In this document: piece by piece, positions 1 to 8,078 of the stretch
How the letters are laid out: each line of letters opens with the position of its first letter
How positions within the stretch are numbered: position 1 is the stretch's first letter
Assembly: GCA_946615875.1 (NCBI GenBank)
Contig: CAMOIK010000005.1
Location: forward strand, 1 to 26,364
Direction of reading: 5' to 3'
Source of the DNA: an uncultured Verrucomicrobiota bacterium
GTDB lineage: Bacteria > Verrucomicrobiota > Kiritimatiellia > RFP12 > UBA1067
Length of the DNA stretch: 26,364 nt
The notes under the pieces: generated by a model
Database searches by the model: none
What the model was told of the DNA's origin: nothing
Seen by the model: only the letters and a program-made list of their open reading frames with translations
Made by a program: the position numbers and the translations under genes

Positions 1-716
1 AAGACGATGTCGAGGATGTAGTCGCCGACCTTCTCGTCGCAATAGACCTCCTTCAGGGAGTCGCGCAGCGCCTGGACGTCGTCAGCGGTGCACACCGTCT
101 GCGCCTGCGGCGTCTCCGAGTTCTCGGCGAAGCGCTGCATGATGCGGCGCTCGTCCGCCTTGGACGGGGTCTCGACGAGGCACTTGAACATGAAGCGATC
201 GACCTGCGCCTCCGGGAGCGGGTAGGTGCCTTCCTGCTCGAGCGGGTTCTGCGTAGCGAGGACGAGGAAGGGACGCGGCAGGGCGTATGTTTCCTCGCCG
301 ATCGTCACTTGGCGCTCCTGCATGGATTCGAGGAGCGCGGACTGCACCTTGGCAGGGGCGCGGTTGATTTCGTCCGCGAGCAGGAGGTTTGTGAAGACGG
401 GGCCCTTCTTCGGCGAGAACTCGCCTGTCTTGGGGGAATAGACGAGCGTGCCGACCACATCGGCCGGCAGCAGATCCGGAGTGAACGAAATGCGCTTGAA
501 GTCCAGCCCCAGCACCTTTGCGAGCGTGTTGCAGCTCAGCGTCTTCGCCAGTCCCGGCACGCCTTCCAGGAGGATGTGGCCGTCGGTGACGAGCGCGAGG
601 ACCAGCCTGTCGACGAGCTTTTCCTGTCCGACTATGACCTTGCCGACTTCTTCGCGAATCCTGTTCACGAGTTCCTTGCGCGCGTTTATGCGCGCCGTTG
701 CTTCTTTCATGTCCAT
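1..716 (-). CDS. MoxR-family AAA+ ATPase (partial, C-terminus outside window)
   Basis: About 238 residues are visible and the gene runs off the left edge. Seen: Walker A GVPGLAKT (about residues 52-59), the MoxR motif FTPDLLPADVVGT (78-90), Walker B LLLADE followed by INRAP (111-120), the LLESMQERQVT segment, and sensor-1 ATQNPLEQEGTYPLPEAQ (154-171). MoxR proteins are chaperone-like ATPases that usually work with von Willebrand A and DUF58 proteins on envelope or metalloenzyme maturation; such partners would lie beyond the edge. The ATG at 716 has an AAGGA 8 nt upstream. An ATG at 710 instead overlaps the dnaG stop as ATGA, so either start is possible. Co-transcribed with dnaG. Family assignment is secure; the substrate is unknown. 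Confidence 0.93.
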   Translation of the reverse strand, partial: MDMKEATARINARKELVNRIREEVGKVIVGQEKLVDRLVLALVTDGHILLEGVPGLAKTLSCNTLAKVLGLDFKRISFTPDLLPADVVGTLVYSPKTGEFSPKKGPVFTNLLLADEINRAPAKVQSALLESMQERQVTIGEETYALPRPFLVLATQNPLEQEGTYPLPEAQVDRFMFKCLVETPSKADERRIMQRFAENSETPQAQTVCTADDVQALRDSLKEVYCDEKVGDYILDIV

Positions 717-2629
717 TTGCTTGTTCCTTTCTCCTTGAGTTCCGAAATCATTTTCGCCGCCGCCGCCCAGTTCTTGGTGCGAAGCGGCGGGATGCAGCAC
801 GTCAGGCGGCAGCTCCATTCAAGCTCCTCGCGGTCCGCGGGAACGGCGTTGAGAGCGCCGCGCAGACGCTCCACGTGGCGCAGCCAGAGTTCGCAGGCGA
901 AATCGCGCATTATGGCGCGTCCGTCCATTCCGCTCGACATGGAGGCCGGGGCGAGCAGCATCGCCTCCTCGAACCACCTGCGCCCGTTCGCGTCGAGCGA
1001 CTCCGCGAAATCCGCCGGCATCTCCTCTCCCTTGGCGGCGCAATCGCGCCACTGCGCCACGAACTTCTTCGTGAAGGGGTGCGAGAGCACTTCGTCGGGC
1101 ACGAACTCGCCGAGCATCCCGCACAGTCCGCCATCCCCTTCGTTCGCCATGAGAAACGCCATGAAAGCGCTCTCGCACTTCGGCGGAGGCATCGCGCTTT
1201 TCGCATCGTCGCCCGGCACGGATTGCGGCTGAAGCGGTCCGTCTCCCTGCGGTTCGGCGGCATCTTGCGTCTCGGCGGCGTCCGTCGGCTCGCCCGCGGA
1301 CGCGCGCGACAGCGCCGACGACAGGCGTATCTTGCCAAGCTCTTCGTTCACCGCCACCGTCGGGAGGCCAAGTTCCTTCGCCGCCTCGCCGGCCATTCCG
1401 GCCTTCAGCACCGCGTTGGGGCATTGCGCTATTGTCGTCAACACGGCCCTGGCGATACGCGACACGGCGTCCACCGAATCCGGATTGCGCTCCTTCGCGC
1501 GCTCCACGCCGACCTGGAAACGGACGATCGACTCCGCGTCGTCGCACATCCGCCTGAACGCCTCGGCTCCCTTGGTGCGCAGGAAGGAATCAGGATCGTC
1601 GCCGTCCGGCAGCCGCACCACCCGGACCGCCATCCCGGCGGCGAGCAGCAGAGCAGCGGAGCGGATGGCCGCCTTGTGGCCGGCGGCGTCGTCGTCATAG
1701 ACGAGCAGCGCGGCGTCGGCCACGCGCGAGAGCATCTTCACGTGCTCCTCGGTGAACGCCGTCCCCTGGCCGGCCACCGCAACCGGGAAACCGCAGACGT
1801 GCAGTCTGATGCAGTCTATCTGCCCTTCGCAGATTATCGCCTCGCGGTGCGCCGACTTGGCTATGCTGCCTGCGGCGCGGTCCAGCCCGAAGAGGACGTT
1901 CGATTTCTTGAATATATCCGTCTCCGGCGAATTGACGTATTTGCCCGAATGCTTGTCCTCGACGAGCTGGCGGCCCGAGAACGCGACCACCCTTCCCATC
2001 CTGTCGCGCACGGTGAACATCAGCCGCCTGGAGAAACGGTGGAAGTAGTCGCCGCCAGGGCGGCCCGGATCCTTGAGGATTCCGGCCGCCACCAGTTCGG
2101 CGGCGGTGTAGCCGTTCTTCTCCGCCCACTTCAGCATATTGGCGGCGCCGGGCGGCGCGTAGCCGATCAGAAAGTCGTCTTGCGTCTTCTCGTCGAGTTC
2201 GCGCTTTGCGAGGTAGTCGCGGGCGATCTGCGCCTCGCGCATCTTCCGCAGACAGCGATGGTAGAACTGCGCCGCGTCGGCCATCACCGCGTAGAGCCGC
2301 TTGCGTCGCCCTGCTCCGGGGTCGGGCGCATCCTCCTTTATCTCCACGCCGCACCGCGACGCGAGCTTTTTCACGGCGTCAATGAACGGCAGACCCTCCT
2401 GCTTCATCACGAACTTTATCGCGTCGCCAGACTCCCCGCAGCCGAAGCAGTGGTAGAAACCGCGCGCGACGTCTATGCTGAAGCTCGGCGTCTTTTCGTT
2501 GTGGAACGGACAGCACGCCACGAGGCGCGACCCGGCGTGGCGGACCTGCACGCCATAGGAAGCCACCAGGTCGCCCAGATCGGTGCGAGCCTTCACCTCC
2601 TCTATCGTCGCCTCGGGTATCGTCGCCAT
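707..2629 (-). CDS. dnaG: DNA primase DnaG
   Basis: Replicative primase of 640 residues, slightly longer than the usual 580-620. Seen: N-terminal CHC2 zinc finger with Cys40-x2-His43 and Cys61-x2-Cys64 in a YHCFGCGESGDAI context; the catalytic core with GYAPPG and FSGRQL; KYVNSPET just before the Toprim domain; Toprim Glu268 in EGQID (commonly EGYMD) and Asp312/Asp314 in YDDDAAG (commonly YDGDxAG), so the metal ligands are kept. Roughly residues 440-640 are poorly conserved, as expected for the DnaB-binding C-terminal domain. A GTG at 2632 precedes the chosen ATG at 2629; neither has a clear Shine-Dalgarno. It follows citrate synthase by about 63 bp and its stop overlaps the start region of the moxR-like gene, so the three probably form one transcript. 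Confidence 0.97.
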   Translation of the reverse strand: MATIPEATIEEVKARTDLGDLVASYGVQVRHAGSRLVACCPFHNEKTPSFSIDVARGFYHCFGCGESGDAIKFVMKQEGLPFIDAVKKLASRCGVEIKEDAPDPGAGRRKRLYAVMADAAQFYHRCLRKMREAQIARDYLAKRELDEKTQDDFLIGYAPPGAANMLKWAEKNGYTAAELVAAGILKDPGRPGGDYFHRFSRRLMFTVRDRMGRVVAFSGRQLVEDKHSGKYVNSPETDIFKKSNVLFGLDRAAGSIAKSAHREAIICEGQIDCIRLHVCGFPVAVAGQGTAFTEEHVKMLSRVADAALLVYDDDAAGHKAAIRSAALLLAAGMAVRVVRLPDGDDPDSFLRTKGAEAFRRMCDDAESIVRFQVGVERAKERNPDSVDAVSRIARAVLTTIAQCPNAVLKAGMAGEAAKELGLPTVAVNEELGKIRLSSALSRASAGEPTDAAETQDAAEPQGDGPLQPQSVPGDDAKSAMPPPKCESAFMAFLMANEGDGGLCGMLGEFVPDEVLSHPFTKKFVAQWRDCAAKGEEMPADFAESLDANGRRWFEEAMLLAPASMSSGMDGRAIMRDFACELWLRHVERLRGALNAVPADREELEWSCRLTCCIPPLRTKNWAAAAKMISELKEKGTSKWT

Positions 2630-2692
2630 CACGCTTCACAGCCCTGCGCCGCTACACCGCCATCGCCGCCATGCTGGACGATTTCTGCTTCA

Positions 2693-4048
2693 TCAACCGC
2701 GCTTCTTGAGAGGGACGTAAGGACGGGGGCGGAAGATGGGCTTGTATGCCGGGCGAATGATTGGGCCGGCGTTGATCAGCTCCTCCATGCGGTGTGCGCA
2801 CCAGGAGACGCAGCGGGCTATGGCGAAGATCGGAGTGTAAAGGTCTCGCGGGATGTCCAGCATCTCGTAAACGAAGCCGGAGTAGAGGTCGACGTTGGCG
2901 CAGACGTCTTCCGCGCGCGGATGGCGGCTCTTTATTATGGCCGGCCCCTTCTCTTCGATGAGTTCAAAGAGCCGCATCTCGTCGAGCCTGCCTTTTTCGC
3001 GGGCGAGCACCCTGGCCTTGTGCTTGAGCATCTGCGCGCGCGGATCGCTGATGGTATAGACGGCATGGCCGAGGCCGTAGATCAGGCCCGAGCCGTCGCC
3101 CGCCTTCTTGTCGGCGATCTTCTCCAGGTAGCGCGCGACCGCCTTTTCATCGCGCCAATCCTTGACATTTCTCTTTATCTCGTCCATCTGCTTCATAACG
3201 CGGAGGTTTGCGCCGCCGTGGCGGTATCCCTTGAGGGAGAGGACGGAGGCGGCCAGCGACGAGAAGAGGTCCGTGTGGGCGCTCGTGACGACATGGGTGA
3301 CGAACGAAGAGTTGTTGCCGCCGCCGTGCTCGGCGTGGAGGATGAGTGCGAGGTCCAGGGTCTCCGCCTCCAGGCGGGAGCACTTGCCGTCCACGCGGAT
3401 GAGGGAAAGGAAGTTTTCCGCTGTCGATTTCCTGGGGTCTGGGTTGCGGATGAGCAGCGGCGCATCCATGTGGTAGTGTGCCTTTGCCTGGTAGGCGTAT
3501 GCGGCGATGGTGGGCATCGCGCCCATCAGGTTGATGGACATCCTGAGGCAGTTTTCGATCGACATGTCCTCCGGGGAGTTCGACTCGTCGTAGGCGTAGG
3601 CGAAGAGGAGGGAGCGGGCGATGCCGTTCATGATGTCCAGCGGCGGGTGGCGGAGGATCGCGTTTTCCTTGAAGCCGTCCGACAAGCGGCGGTAAGAGCC
3701 GAGTTTCTGCTTGAAATCGACAAGTTCGCGGGCCGTTGGCAGTTCGCCGAAGAGCAGGAGATACGAGACCTCCTCGTAGCCGAAGCGATGCTCGCGTCTA
3801 TCCGCCGAAACGATGTCCTTCACGTTGATTCCGCGGTAGTAGAGCTCGCCCGGGATGGCCATGCGCTCGCCTTCGCTCGTCAGGTAGCCATGGACGTTGC
3901 CAATGGTGGTAAGCCCGACCAGCACGCCAGTGCCGTCGTCATACCTCAGGCCGCGCTTCACGCCATATTTCCTGTAGAGCGCGGGGTCTATCCTGTCCGC
4001 CTCGCGCACCTTGTCGGCATACCTTTTCAGCCAATCTTTCTCTATCAT
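2693..4048 (-). CDS. gltA: Citrate synthase
   Basis: Condenses oxaloacetate and acetyl-CoA to citrate in the cytosol (entry to the TCA cycle or glutamate synthesis). 451 residues, within the usual range. The three catalytic residues are visible: His277 in RHGGAN, His328 in GLGHAVY and Asp387 in VDLYSG; NSSFVTHVVTSAHTD (about 246-260) is also typical. It lacks an NADH-binding N-terminal extension of the E. coli kind and looks more like the short Gram-positive/archaeal type; a 2-methylcitrate synthase cannot be excluded from sequence alone. The start ATG at 4048 has AGGAAGG about 10 nt upstream. A promoter (-10 at 4087-4082) gives a 5' leader of roughly 27 nt. First gene of the citrate synthase-dnaG-moxR unit; no other TCA genes are nearby. 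Confidence 0.96.
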   Translation of the reverse strand: MIEKDWLKRYADKVREADRIDPALYRKYGVKRGLRYDDGTGVLVGLTTIGNVHGYLTSEGERMAIPGELYYRGINVKDIVSADRREHRFGYEEVSYLLLFGELPTARELVDFKQKLGSYRRLSDGFKENAILRHPPLDIMNGIARSLLFAYAYDESNSPEDMSIENCLRMSINLMGAMPTIAAYAYQAKAHYHMDAPLLIRNPDPRKSTAENFLSLIRVDGKCSRLEAETLDLALILHAEHGGGNNSSFVTHVVTSAHTDLFSSLAASVLSLKGYRHGGANLRVMKQMDEIKRNVKDWRDEKAVARYLEKIADKKAGDGSGLIYGLGHAVYTISDPRAQMLKHKARVLAREKGRLDEMRLFELIEEKGPAIIKSRHPRAEDVCANVDLYSGFVYEMLDIPRDLYTPIFAIARCVSWCAHRMEELINAGPIIRPAYKPIFRPRPYVPLKKRG

Positions 4049-4081
4049 CGTTCTTCTACCTTCCTACGAAGTCAAGCGCAC

Positions 4082-4110
4082 ATTATAGCATATTTTACCT
4101 TTCGGGTCTA
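4082..4110 (-). promoter_or_regulatory. Promoter of the citrate synthase-dnaG unit (extended -10)
   Basis: Read on the minus strand: AAAATATGCTATAAT at 4096-4082, with a perfect TATAAT (4087-4082) and a TGC extended -10 element. TAGACC (4110-4105), 4/6 to TTGACA, lies 17 bp upstream. The same 15-bp element occurs at 20394-20380 and, with one change, at 4753-4767. Confidence 0.7.
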
Positions 4111-4271
4111 GTGCCACTTTGACCTTGTTGCGTCCGTGCGCCCATCCTGCCACGGCGCACCGTCGCCCCATGCCGGGCGCGACCGCCTCGCTTGCAACCA
4201 TGCCCCAATCCCATATCTGCCATTTCATCCCCCTTTTTCGCCTTTTCGCACTCTCCTATTCGCGTCGCAAA

Positions 4272-4403
4272 CCGACACGCTTCGGTCGATCAACCGACAA
4301 CTGTCGGTTTGTCATCTGACAACTGTCGGTTCGCCAACTGACAACTGTCGGTTGGTCATCTGACAACTGTCGGTTTGTCATCCGACAAGTGTCGGTTTGC
4401 GAC
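4272..4403. repeat. Tandem array of six 22-bp dyad-symmetric repeats (array 1)
   Basis: Units begin at 4272, 4294, 4316, 4338, 4360 and 4382, an exact 22-bp step each time; a decayed trace may follow at 4404. The core is a 14-bp inverted repeat, CCGACA-AC-TGTCGG, or CTGACA-AC-TGTCGG in units 3-5 counting from 4272. The unit at 4382 has centre AG, and the first unit is degenerate. Links between cores are about 8 bp and similar to each other (TTTGTCAT, TTCGCCAA, TTGGTCAT). The period is close to two helical turns, so the dyads would face the same side of the DNA. A stretch of dimeric-protein binding sites is the simplest reading; the function is unknown. Confidence 0.9.
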
Positions 4404-4697
4404 GAGACAATGGGGCGGCAAAACCGGTCTCGAAAGGCGGCTAACGAGAGTCGTGCCGGGAGAGCCGCCGCAACCCCGCGACTTCGCCCTGCACACCGTG
4501 AAGGCTCAACAGTCGCGTCGTTCCGAGTGCGATGCGGGCGCCCGAGATGCCGCGCCCTGCCATGAAAAGAGTTACGGTGTCGCGCACACGCGCGCGTCCT
4601 TAAATTAGGGGGGAGACGCCACGCCGCAGAGAGCGCTGGCCCCTCCGCCGAGCGGACGAGGCACGGAGCGCGGGCTAACGCGGAACCGCCGCCTTGC

Positions 4698-4738
4698 GCC
4701 AGTCCGCCCAAATCGGTGGCGGAGGCTGGCAGCCTTTT
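4698..4738 (+). terminator. Hairpin followed by T4, possible intrinsic terminator
   Basis: GCCAG (4698-4702) and CCGCC (4704-4708) can pair with GGCGG (4718-4722) and CTGGC (4726-4730) around a 9-nt loop. TTTT follows at 4735-4738. A smaller alternative, GGCT-GGC-AGCC, directly abuts the T-run. It lies just before the promoter at 4753 and would stop rightward transcripts coming from the array region. The T-run is short, so this is tentative. Confidence 0.3.
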
Positions 4739-4752
4739 CGCACACGGCGCGG

Positions 4753-4767
4753 AAAATATGGTATAAT
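4753..4767 (+). promoter_or_regulatory. Extended -10 promoter of the glycosyltransferase-uvrC operon
   Basis: AAAATATGGTATAAT, with TATAAT at 4762-4767 preceded by TGG. The -35 position (CGCACA, 4739-4744, 17-bp spacing) matches only 3/6, as expected when an extended -10 compensates. Only 8 bp separate the -10 from the ATG at 4776, so the transcript is predicted to be leaderless or nearly so. Confidence 0.72.
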
Positions 4768-4775
4768 ATACCTTG

Positions 4776-6275
4776 ATGAAGCGATATGGGATACTGTCGG
4801 CGCTGGCATTCGCAGTGCTGGCCGCCGCTGCGGTCTGGTTTGGCGGGCTGAACCAGGACGAGGGGTGGTATTTGTATGCGGCGCGTCTCGTCGAAGAAGG
4901 GAAGTTGCCGTATCGCGATTTCGCATACACCCAAGGGCCTCTCCTGCCGATGGTCTATTCGGTCTTCTGCGGCGCGTGGGAACGCTTCGGTCTTCTGGGC
5001 GGGCGGCTTGTCACGCTGTCGATCGGTCTGGCGGGATTGCTTTTCGCGGTCGGGCTGGCGCGTCTGCTGGCGGCGGAGGGCCGGCGCGGCGCGGCCGGGG
5101 CGATGGCGTTCATGCTGCTCGGCTGCAACCTCTACCACATCTACTACCTGACCATCCCCAAGACATACGCGCTGGCCAGCCTCATGCTGCTGGTCGGCTT
5201 CTACCTGCTGGCGTTCGGGCTTGTCAGGTGCGGAGCGGGCTTGAAGCGCGGGACGGTGCTGTTCGGCGCAGGGCTGTGCCTGGCGTTCGCGGCGGGGGCG
5301 CGCATCTCCACCGGCGCGTGCCTGGCGGTGGCGGGCTTCGCGCTGCTGGCGCAGTCCGCCCAGTACGGATGGTCGTTCGTTGCGCTTGGACTTGGCGGCG
5401 CGCTGGGGCTGGCGATGGTCTATGGTCCGTTTGTCGCCCTTCCCGGCTTCCGCGACGCAATCCTCTACCACACGGCCAGAGGCGGCTTCGACCCGGTCTT
5501 CACGGTCGGCAGCCTCAGCCGTCTGGTGCGGTGGTATCTGCCGGTGTTCGTGCTGTTCGGGCTGGCCGTCTTCAGGTTCCGCGACCGCGAAGTCTCCACT
5601 CCGCCGCAGTCCTCGGCGCTGACCATCATGCTGTTCTCGTTCCTTTCGGTGTTCGCGGTGCAGATGCTCGCGCCGTTCCCCTACGAAGACTACCAGGTGC
5701 CGGTGATGGCGCTGCTGGCCGTCTTCGCCTCCGCCAGAGTGGCGTCGGCGGCGACCGACGGCGCGGCGGGCGCGGTCCTGCTCACGCTCGGCATGACGTG
5801 GGCGTGTTCTTTCGGTTCGCCGCTGCTGGAGAAGTGGACGACCAACGCGCAAGACCGCTTCTGGCCCTGCAAGAAGGAAAAGAGCGAACTCCACCAGCTC
5901 CGCGACACGGCAAAGACCATCAAAGAACTGGACCCCGACGGCAAGACGCTGCTGACGCAAGACCTGTATCTGGCGATCGAGACCAACCGCAAGGTGCCGG
6001 AGGGCCTGGAGATGGGTCCGTTTTCGATACTGCCGGACGACGCCTGGATGGATCTGCTCAGGTCCGCGCCGTGCGAGATCGCCGCGCTCAGCGGCTACAC
6101 GTTCGCCATCATGCCGCCGCGCTGCGACGAGCGCCCGTTCGACCGGCAGATGGCCTTCTGGGGCGCGCTCAAGGAAAACTACCGCCTGGTCCGCAGGGTG
6201 GAGGCGTTCGGGCAGAACGCCACCACCCTCCTCATCCTCCGCAGGAAGGACGGCGCGGAAGGAGGCGGCAGGTGA
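4776..6275 (+). CDS. GT-C-fold membrane glycosyltransferase (ArnT/PMT-like)
   Basis: 499 residues. An N-terminal membrane segment (about 6-24) is followed by Asp28-Glu29 in NQDEGWYLYA and then YRDFAYTQGP, the periplasmic-loop acidic motif typical of GT-C enzymes that use polyprenyl-phosphate sugars. About ten hydrophobic segments run to about residue 345; the remaining ~150 residues form a soluble C-terminal domain. Likely role: adding a sugar to lipid, polysaccharide or protein on the outer face of the inner membrane; the acceptor cannot be told. A TTG at 4773 precedes the chosen ATG, which sits 8 bp after the -10, so no Shine-Dalgarno is expected. Its stop overlaps the next gene's GTG by 4 bp. 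First gene of the plus-strand operon. Confidence 0.8.
   Translation: MKRYGILSALAFAVLAAAAVWFGGLNQDEGWYLYAARLVEEGKLPYRDFAYTQGPLLPMVYSVFCGAWERFGLLGGRLVTLSIGLAGLLFAVGLARLLAAEGRRGAAGAMAFMLLGCNLYHIYYLTIPKTYALASLMLLVGFYLLAFGLVRCGAGLKRGTVLFGAGLCLAFAAGARISTGACLAVAGFALLAQSAQYGWSFVALGLGGALGLAMVYGPFVALPGFRDAILYHTARGGFDPVFTVGSLSRLVRWYLPVFVLFGLAVFRFRDREVSTPPQSSALTIMLFSFLSVFAVQMLAPFPYEDYQVPVMALLAVFASARVASAATDGAAGAVLLTLGMTWACSFGSPLLEKWTTNAQDRFWPCKKEKSELHQLRDTAKTIKELDPDGKTLLTQDLYLAIETNRKVPEGLEMGPFSILPDDAWMDLLRSAPCEIAALSGYTFAIMPPRCDERPFDRQMAFWGALKENYRLVRRVEAFGQNATTLLILRRKDGAEGGGR
6261..6274 (+). promoter_or_regulatory. Shine-Dalgarno fixing the GTG start of the dxs-like gene
   Basis: GGAGG at 6261-6265, six bases, then GTG at 6272-6274 overlapping the upstream TGA (6273-6275). 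The reading frame is open for about 1.5 kb upstream, so this site is what decides the start. Confidence 0.75.
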
Positions 6276-8035
6276 CCGCAGAAGAAATCCGCAGACGCAT
6301 CCTCGAAGCGGTGTCCGCCAACGGCGGGCACCTCGCCTCTTCGCTCGGCGCCGTGGAGCTCGCCATCGCGCTGCGCGAAGAGTTCGACCCGGAGCGCGAC
6401 AGGATCGTGTGGGACGTCGGGCACCAGGCGTACGCCTGGAAGATGCTCACGGGCCGCGCCGACGCCATGTCCACCCTGCGGCGGCTCGGCGGCATCTCCG
6501 GCTTTCCCAACCCTGCTGAGTCGCCGTGCGACGCCGCGGTCGCCGGCCATGCGGGAGTGGCGCTTTCGGTGGCGGAGGGGTATGCGGCGGCGCGGCGCAT
6601 CTCCGGCGCCGACTACCACGTGGTCGCCGTCACCGGCGACTCGTCGCTCGTCAATGGCACCTGCTTCGAGGCGATGAACAACTGCGCCGCCGCAGGCAAG
6701 GTCATACTGCTGCTGAACGACAACGACATGAGCATCTCGAAACCCGCAGGGAGCTTCGCGCTATTCCTCGGGCGACTGATCGCCGGCGCGCGCTACAACC
6801 GGGCGAAGAACGCCGCCAGGCGCGTCGGCAAGGCTCTGCGGCTCGACTTCCTCTACAACTCAACTCACTGGCTCAAGGGCAGGATAAAGTCCCTCTTCCT
6901 CCAGGACACCTTCTTCGAGAAGTTCGGCTTCAGATACCTCGGCCCCGTGGACGGGCACGACGTCGCCGCCATACGCGCCGCGCTCGCCGTGGCGAAGGAC
7001 GAGCGGCGTAGCGTGATCATCCATGCCGTCACAAGGAAAGGCAAAGGCTTCGAACCCGCCGAAAAAGACCCCACCGCTTGGCACGGCGTGGGACCGTTCA
7101 AGCTGGAAGCCGCGGGCGGGGGGCCGGGAGCCGGGGAGCGCGGGAACGGCGCGGCGAAGGAAGCCGCCAAGCCGCAATCCTGGGGCGACGCGATGGGCGC
7201 GGCGCTGTGCGACGCGGCGCGCGCCGACGGCCGCATCGTGGCGCTCACGGCCGGCATGAAGGACGGCACGGGGCTGGCTGGGTTCGCGGCGGAATTCCCT
7301 TCGCGCTTCTTCGACGTCGGCATCTCAGAGGGCCACATGGCCGCATTCGCCGCAGGCTTGGCCGCAGGGGGGATGCGCCCGGTCGCGGCGGTGTATTCGA
7401 CTTTTCTGCAACGCGCCATCGACCAGGTGATGCACGACGTCTGCATAGCCAATCTCCCGGTCGTCTTCTGCGTCGATCGCGCAGGAGCCGTCGGCGCCGA
7501 CGGCGTCACGCACCAGGGCCTCTACGACATCGCGATGCTGCGCTGCCTGCCCAACCTGACCATCTGCCAGCCAAAGGACGCGGACGACCTGCGCGCACTG
7601 CTGGCCGAGGCGCTGGAGCGGCGCGGCCCGACCGTCATACGCTATCCGCGCGGCACGCCGGTCCACTCGCCGCGCACCGCGCCGGGCGACGCGCAAGGCA
7701 GAGACCGCACGGCGCCCGCCACCGCCGTATGGGCCACGGGCGACTGGCTCGCCAAGGCACAGACCGTCGCGGACGCCATAGGCGGCGTGGCCGTCCACGC
7801 GCGATACATCAAGCCGTTCGACGCCGCCCTGCTCAAACGCCAGCGCGACGCGGGAATGCGGATAGTCAGCATCGAAAACGGCTGCGCGGCCGGAGGACTT
7901 GGCGAAGCCATCGGCGCGGACGTCAGGTTCGGCTGGCCGGACGAGTTCATCCCGCACGGCTCGCCGGCGGAACTGGAACGCAAATACGGGCTGGACGCGG
8001 CATCCATAATCGAACGCCTCGCGCGGCGCACCTGA
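6272..8035 (+). CDS. dxs: 1-deoxy-D-xylulose-5-phosphate synthase (divergent)
   Basis: Thiamine-diphosphate enzyme that joins pyruvate and glyceraldehyde-3-phosphate to DXP, first step of the MEP isoprenoid pathway. 587 residues against the usual ~620; it starts about 27 residues later than E. coli Dxs. Seen: SANGGHLASSLG, WDVGHQAY, the diphosphate-binding stretch from Asp123 to NDNDMSIS (149-156), YLGPVDGHD, WHGVGPF, Glu353 in SEGHMAAFAAG, DGVTHQG and the C-terminal transketolase domain. Two motifs are unusual: GDG is GDS at 122-124 and the common E-Q-H is E-G-H (353-355); the Mg ligand Asp123 and Glu353 are retained. It is translationally coupled (GTGA) to a glycosyltransferase likely to need polyprenyl carriers. 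A DXS-like paralogue with another substrate is possible. Confidence 0.88.
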   Translation: MTAEEIRRRILEAVSANGGHLASSLGAVELAIALREEFDPERDRIVWDVGHQAYAWKMLTGRADAMSTLRRLGGISGFPNPAESPCDAAVAGHAGVALSVAEGYAAARRISGADYHVVAVTGDSSLVNGTCFEAMNNCAAAGKVILLLNDNDMSISKPAGSFALFLGRLIAGARYNRAKNAARRVGKALRLDFLYNSTHWLKGRIKSLFLQDTFFEKFGFRYLGPVDGHDVAAIRAALAVAKDERRSVIIHAVTRKGKGFEPAEKDPTAWHGVGPFKLEAAGGGPGAGERGNGAAKEAAKPQSWGDAMGAALCDAARADGRIVALTAGMKDGTGLAGFAAEFPSRFFDVGISEGHMAAFAAGLAAGGMRPVAAVYSTFLQRAIDQVMHDVCIANLPVVFCVDRAGAVGADGVTHQGLYDIAMLRCLPNLTICQPKDADDLRALLAEALERRGPTVIRYPRGTPVHSPRTAPGDAQGRDRTAPATAVWATGDWLAKAQTVADAIGGVAVHARYIKPFDAALLKRQRDAGMRIVSIENGCAAGGLGEAIGADVRFGWPDEFIPHGSPAELERKYGLDAASIIERLARRT

Positions 8036-8068
8036 AGGCATACGCGCGGGACACCCTTTCAACGCAAC

Positions 8069-8074
8069 TATACT
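8069..8074 (+). promoter_or_regulatory. Possible -10 upstream of the NERD gene
   Basis: TATACT in the 43-bp gap after dxs, 4 bp before the ATG at 8079 and 13 bp before an in-frame ATG at 8088. Its only -35 candidate is GGGACA at a short 15-bp spacing. If active it favours the second ATG. Weak. Confidence 0.25.
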
Positions 8075-8078
8075 CGAC

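Larger units (their letters stand above)
4049..4775. other. 727-bp divergent intergenic region, no supported gene
   Basis: Separates the leftward citrate synthase unit from the rightward glycosyltransferase operon. It contains the two divergent promoters, the 22-bp dyad array at 4272-4403 and a hairpin at 4698-4730. Open frames here lack family resemblance and ribosome sites, and a 22-bp period cannot stay in one reading frame. I see no recognisable tRNA, RNase P, SRP, 6S or riboswitch signature. The stretch 4410-4697 is GC-rich and otherwise featureless to me. Confidence 0.7.

Noticed and set aside
698..4111. 1137-codon open frame on the plus strand across dnaG and citrate synthase
   Set aside because: It is antisense to two certain genes and resembles no family. 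GC-rich codon use in the real genes keeps the opposite frame free of stops; the product is Arg/His-rich nonsense.
4272..4403. CRISPR array
   Set aside because: The unit is 22 bp with an internal 14-bp dyad and only about 8 bp between cores, and these linkers are similar to each other; no cas genes nearby.
4410..4697. Structured RNA or riboswitch in the GC-rich part of the divergent region
   Set aside because: No conserved core of TPP, cobalamin, glycine, SAM, SRP, RNase P or 6S RNA could be recognised by eye.
4605..5960. 451-codon minus-strand frame opposite the glycosyltransferase
   Set aside because: Low-complexity Arg/Gln/Glu composition, antisense to a real membrane protein.
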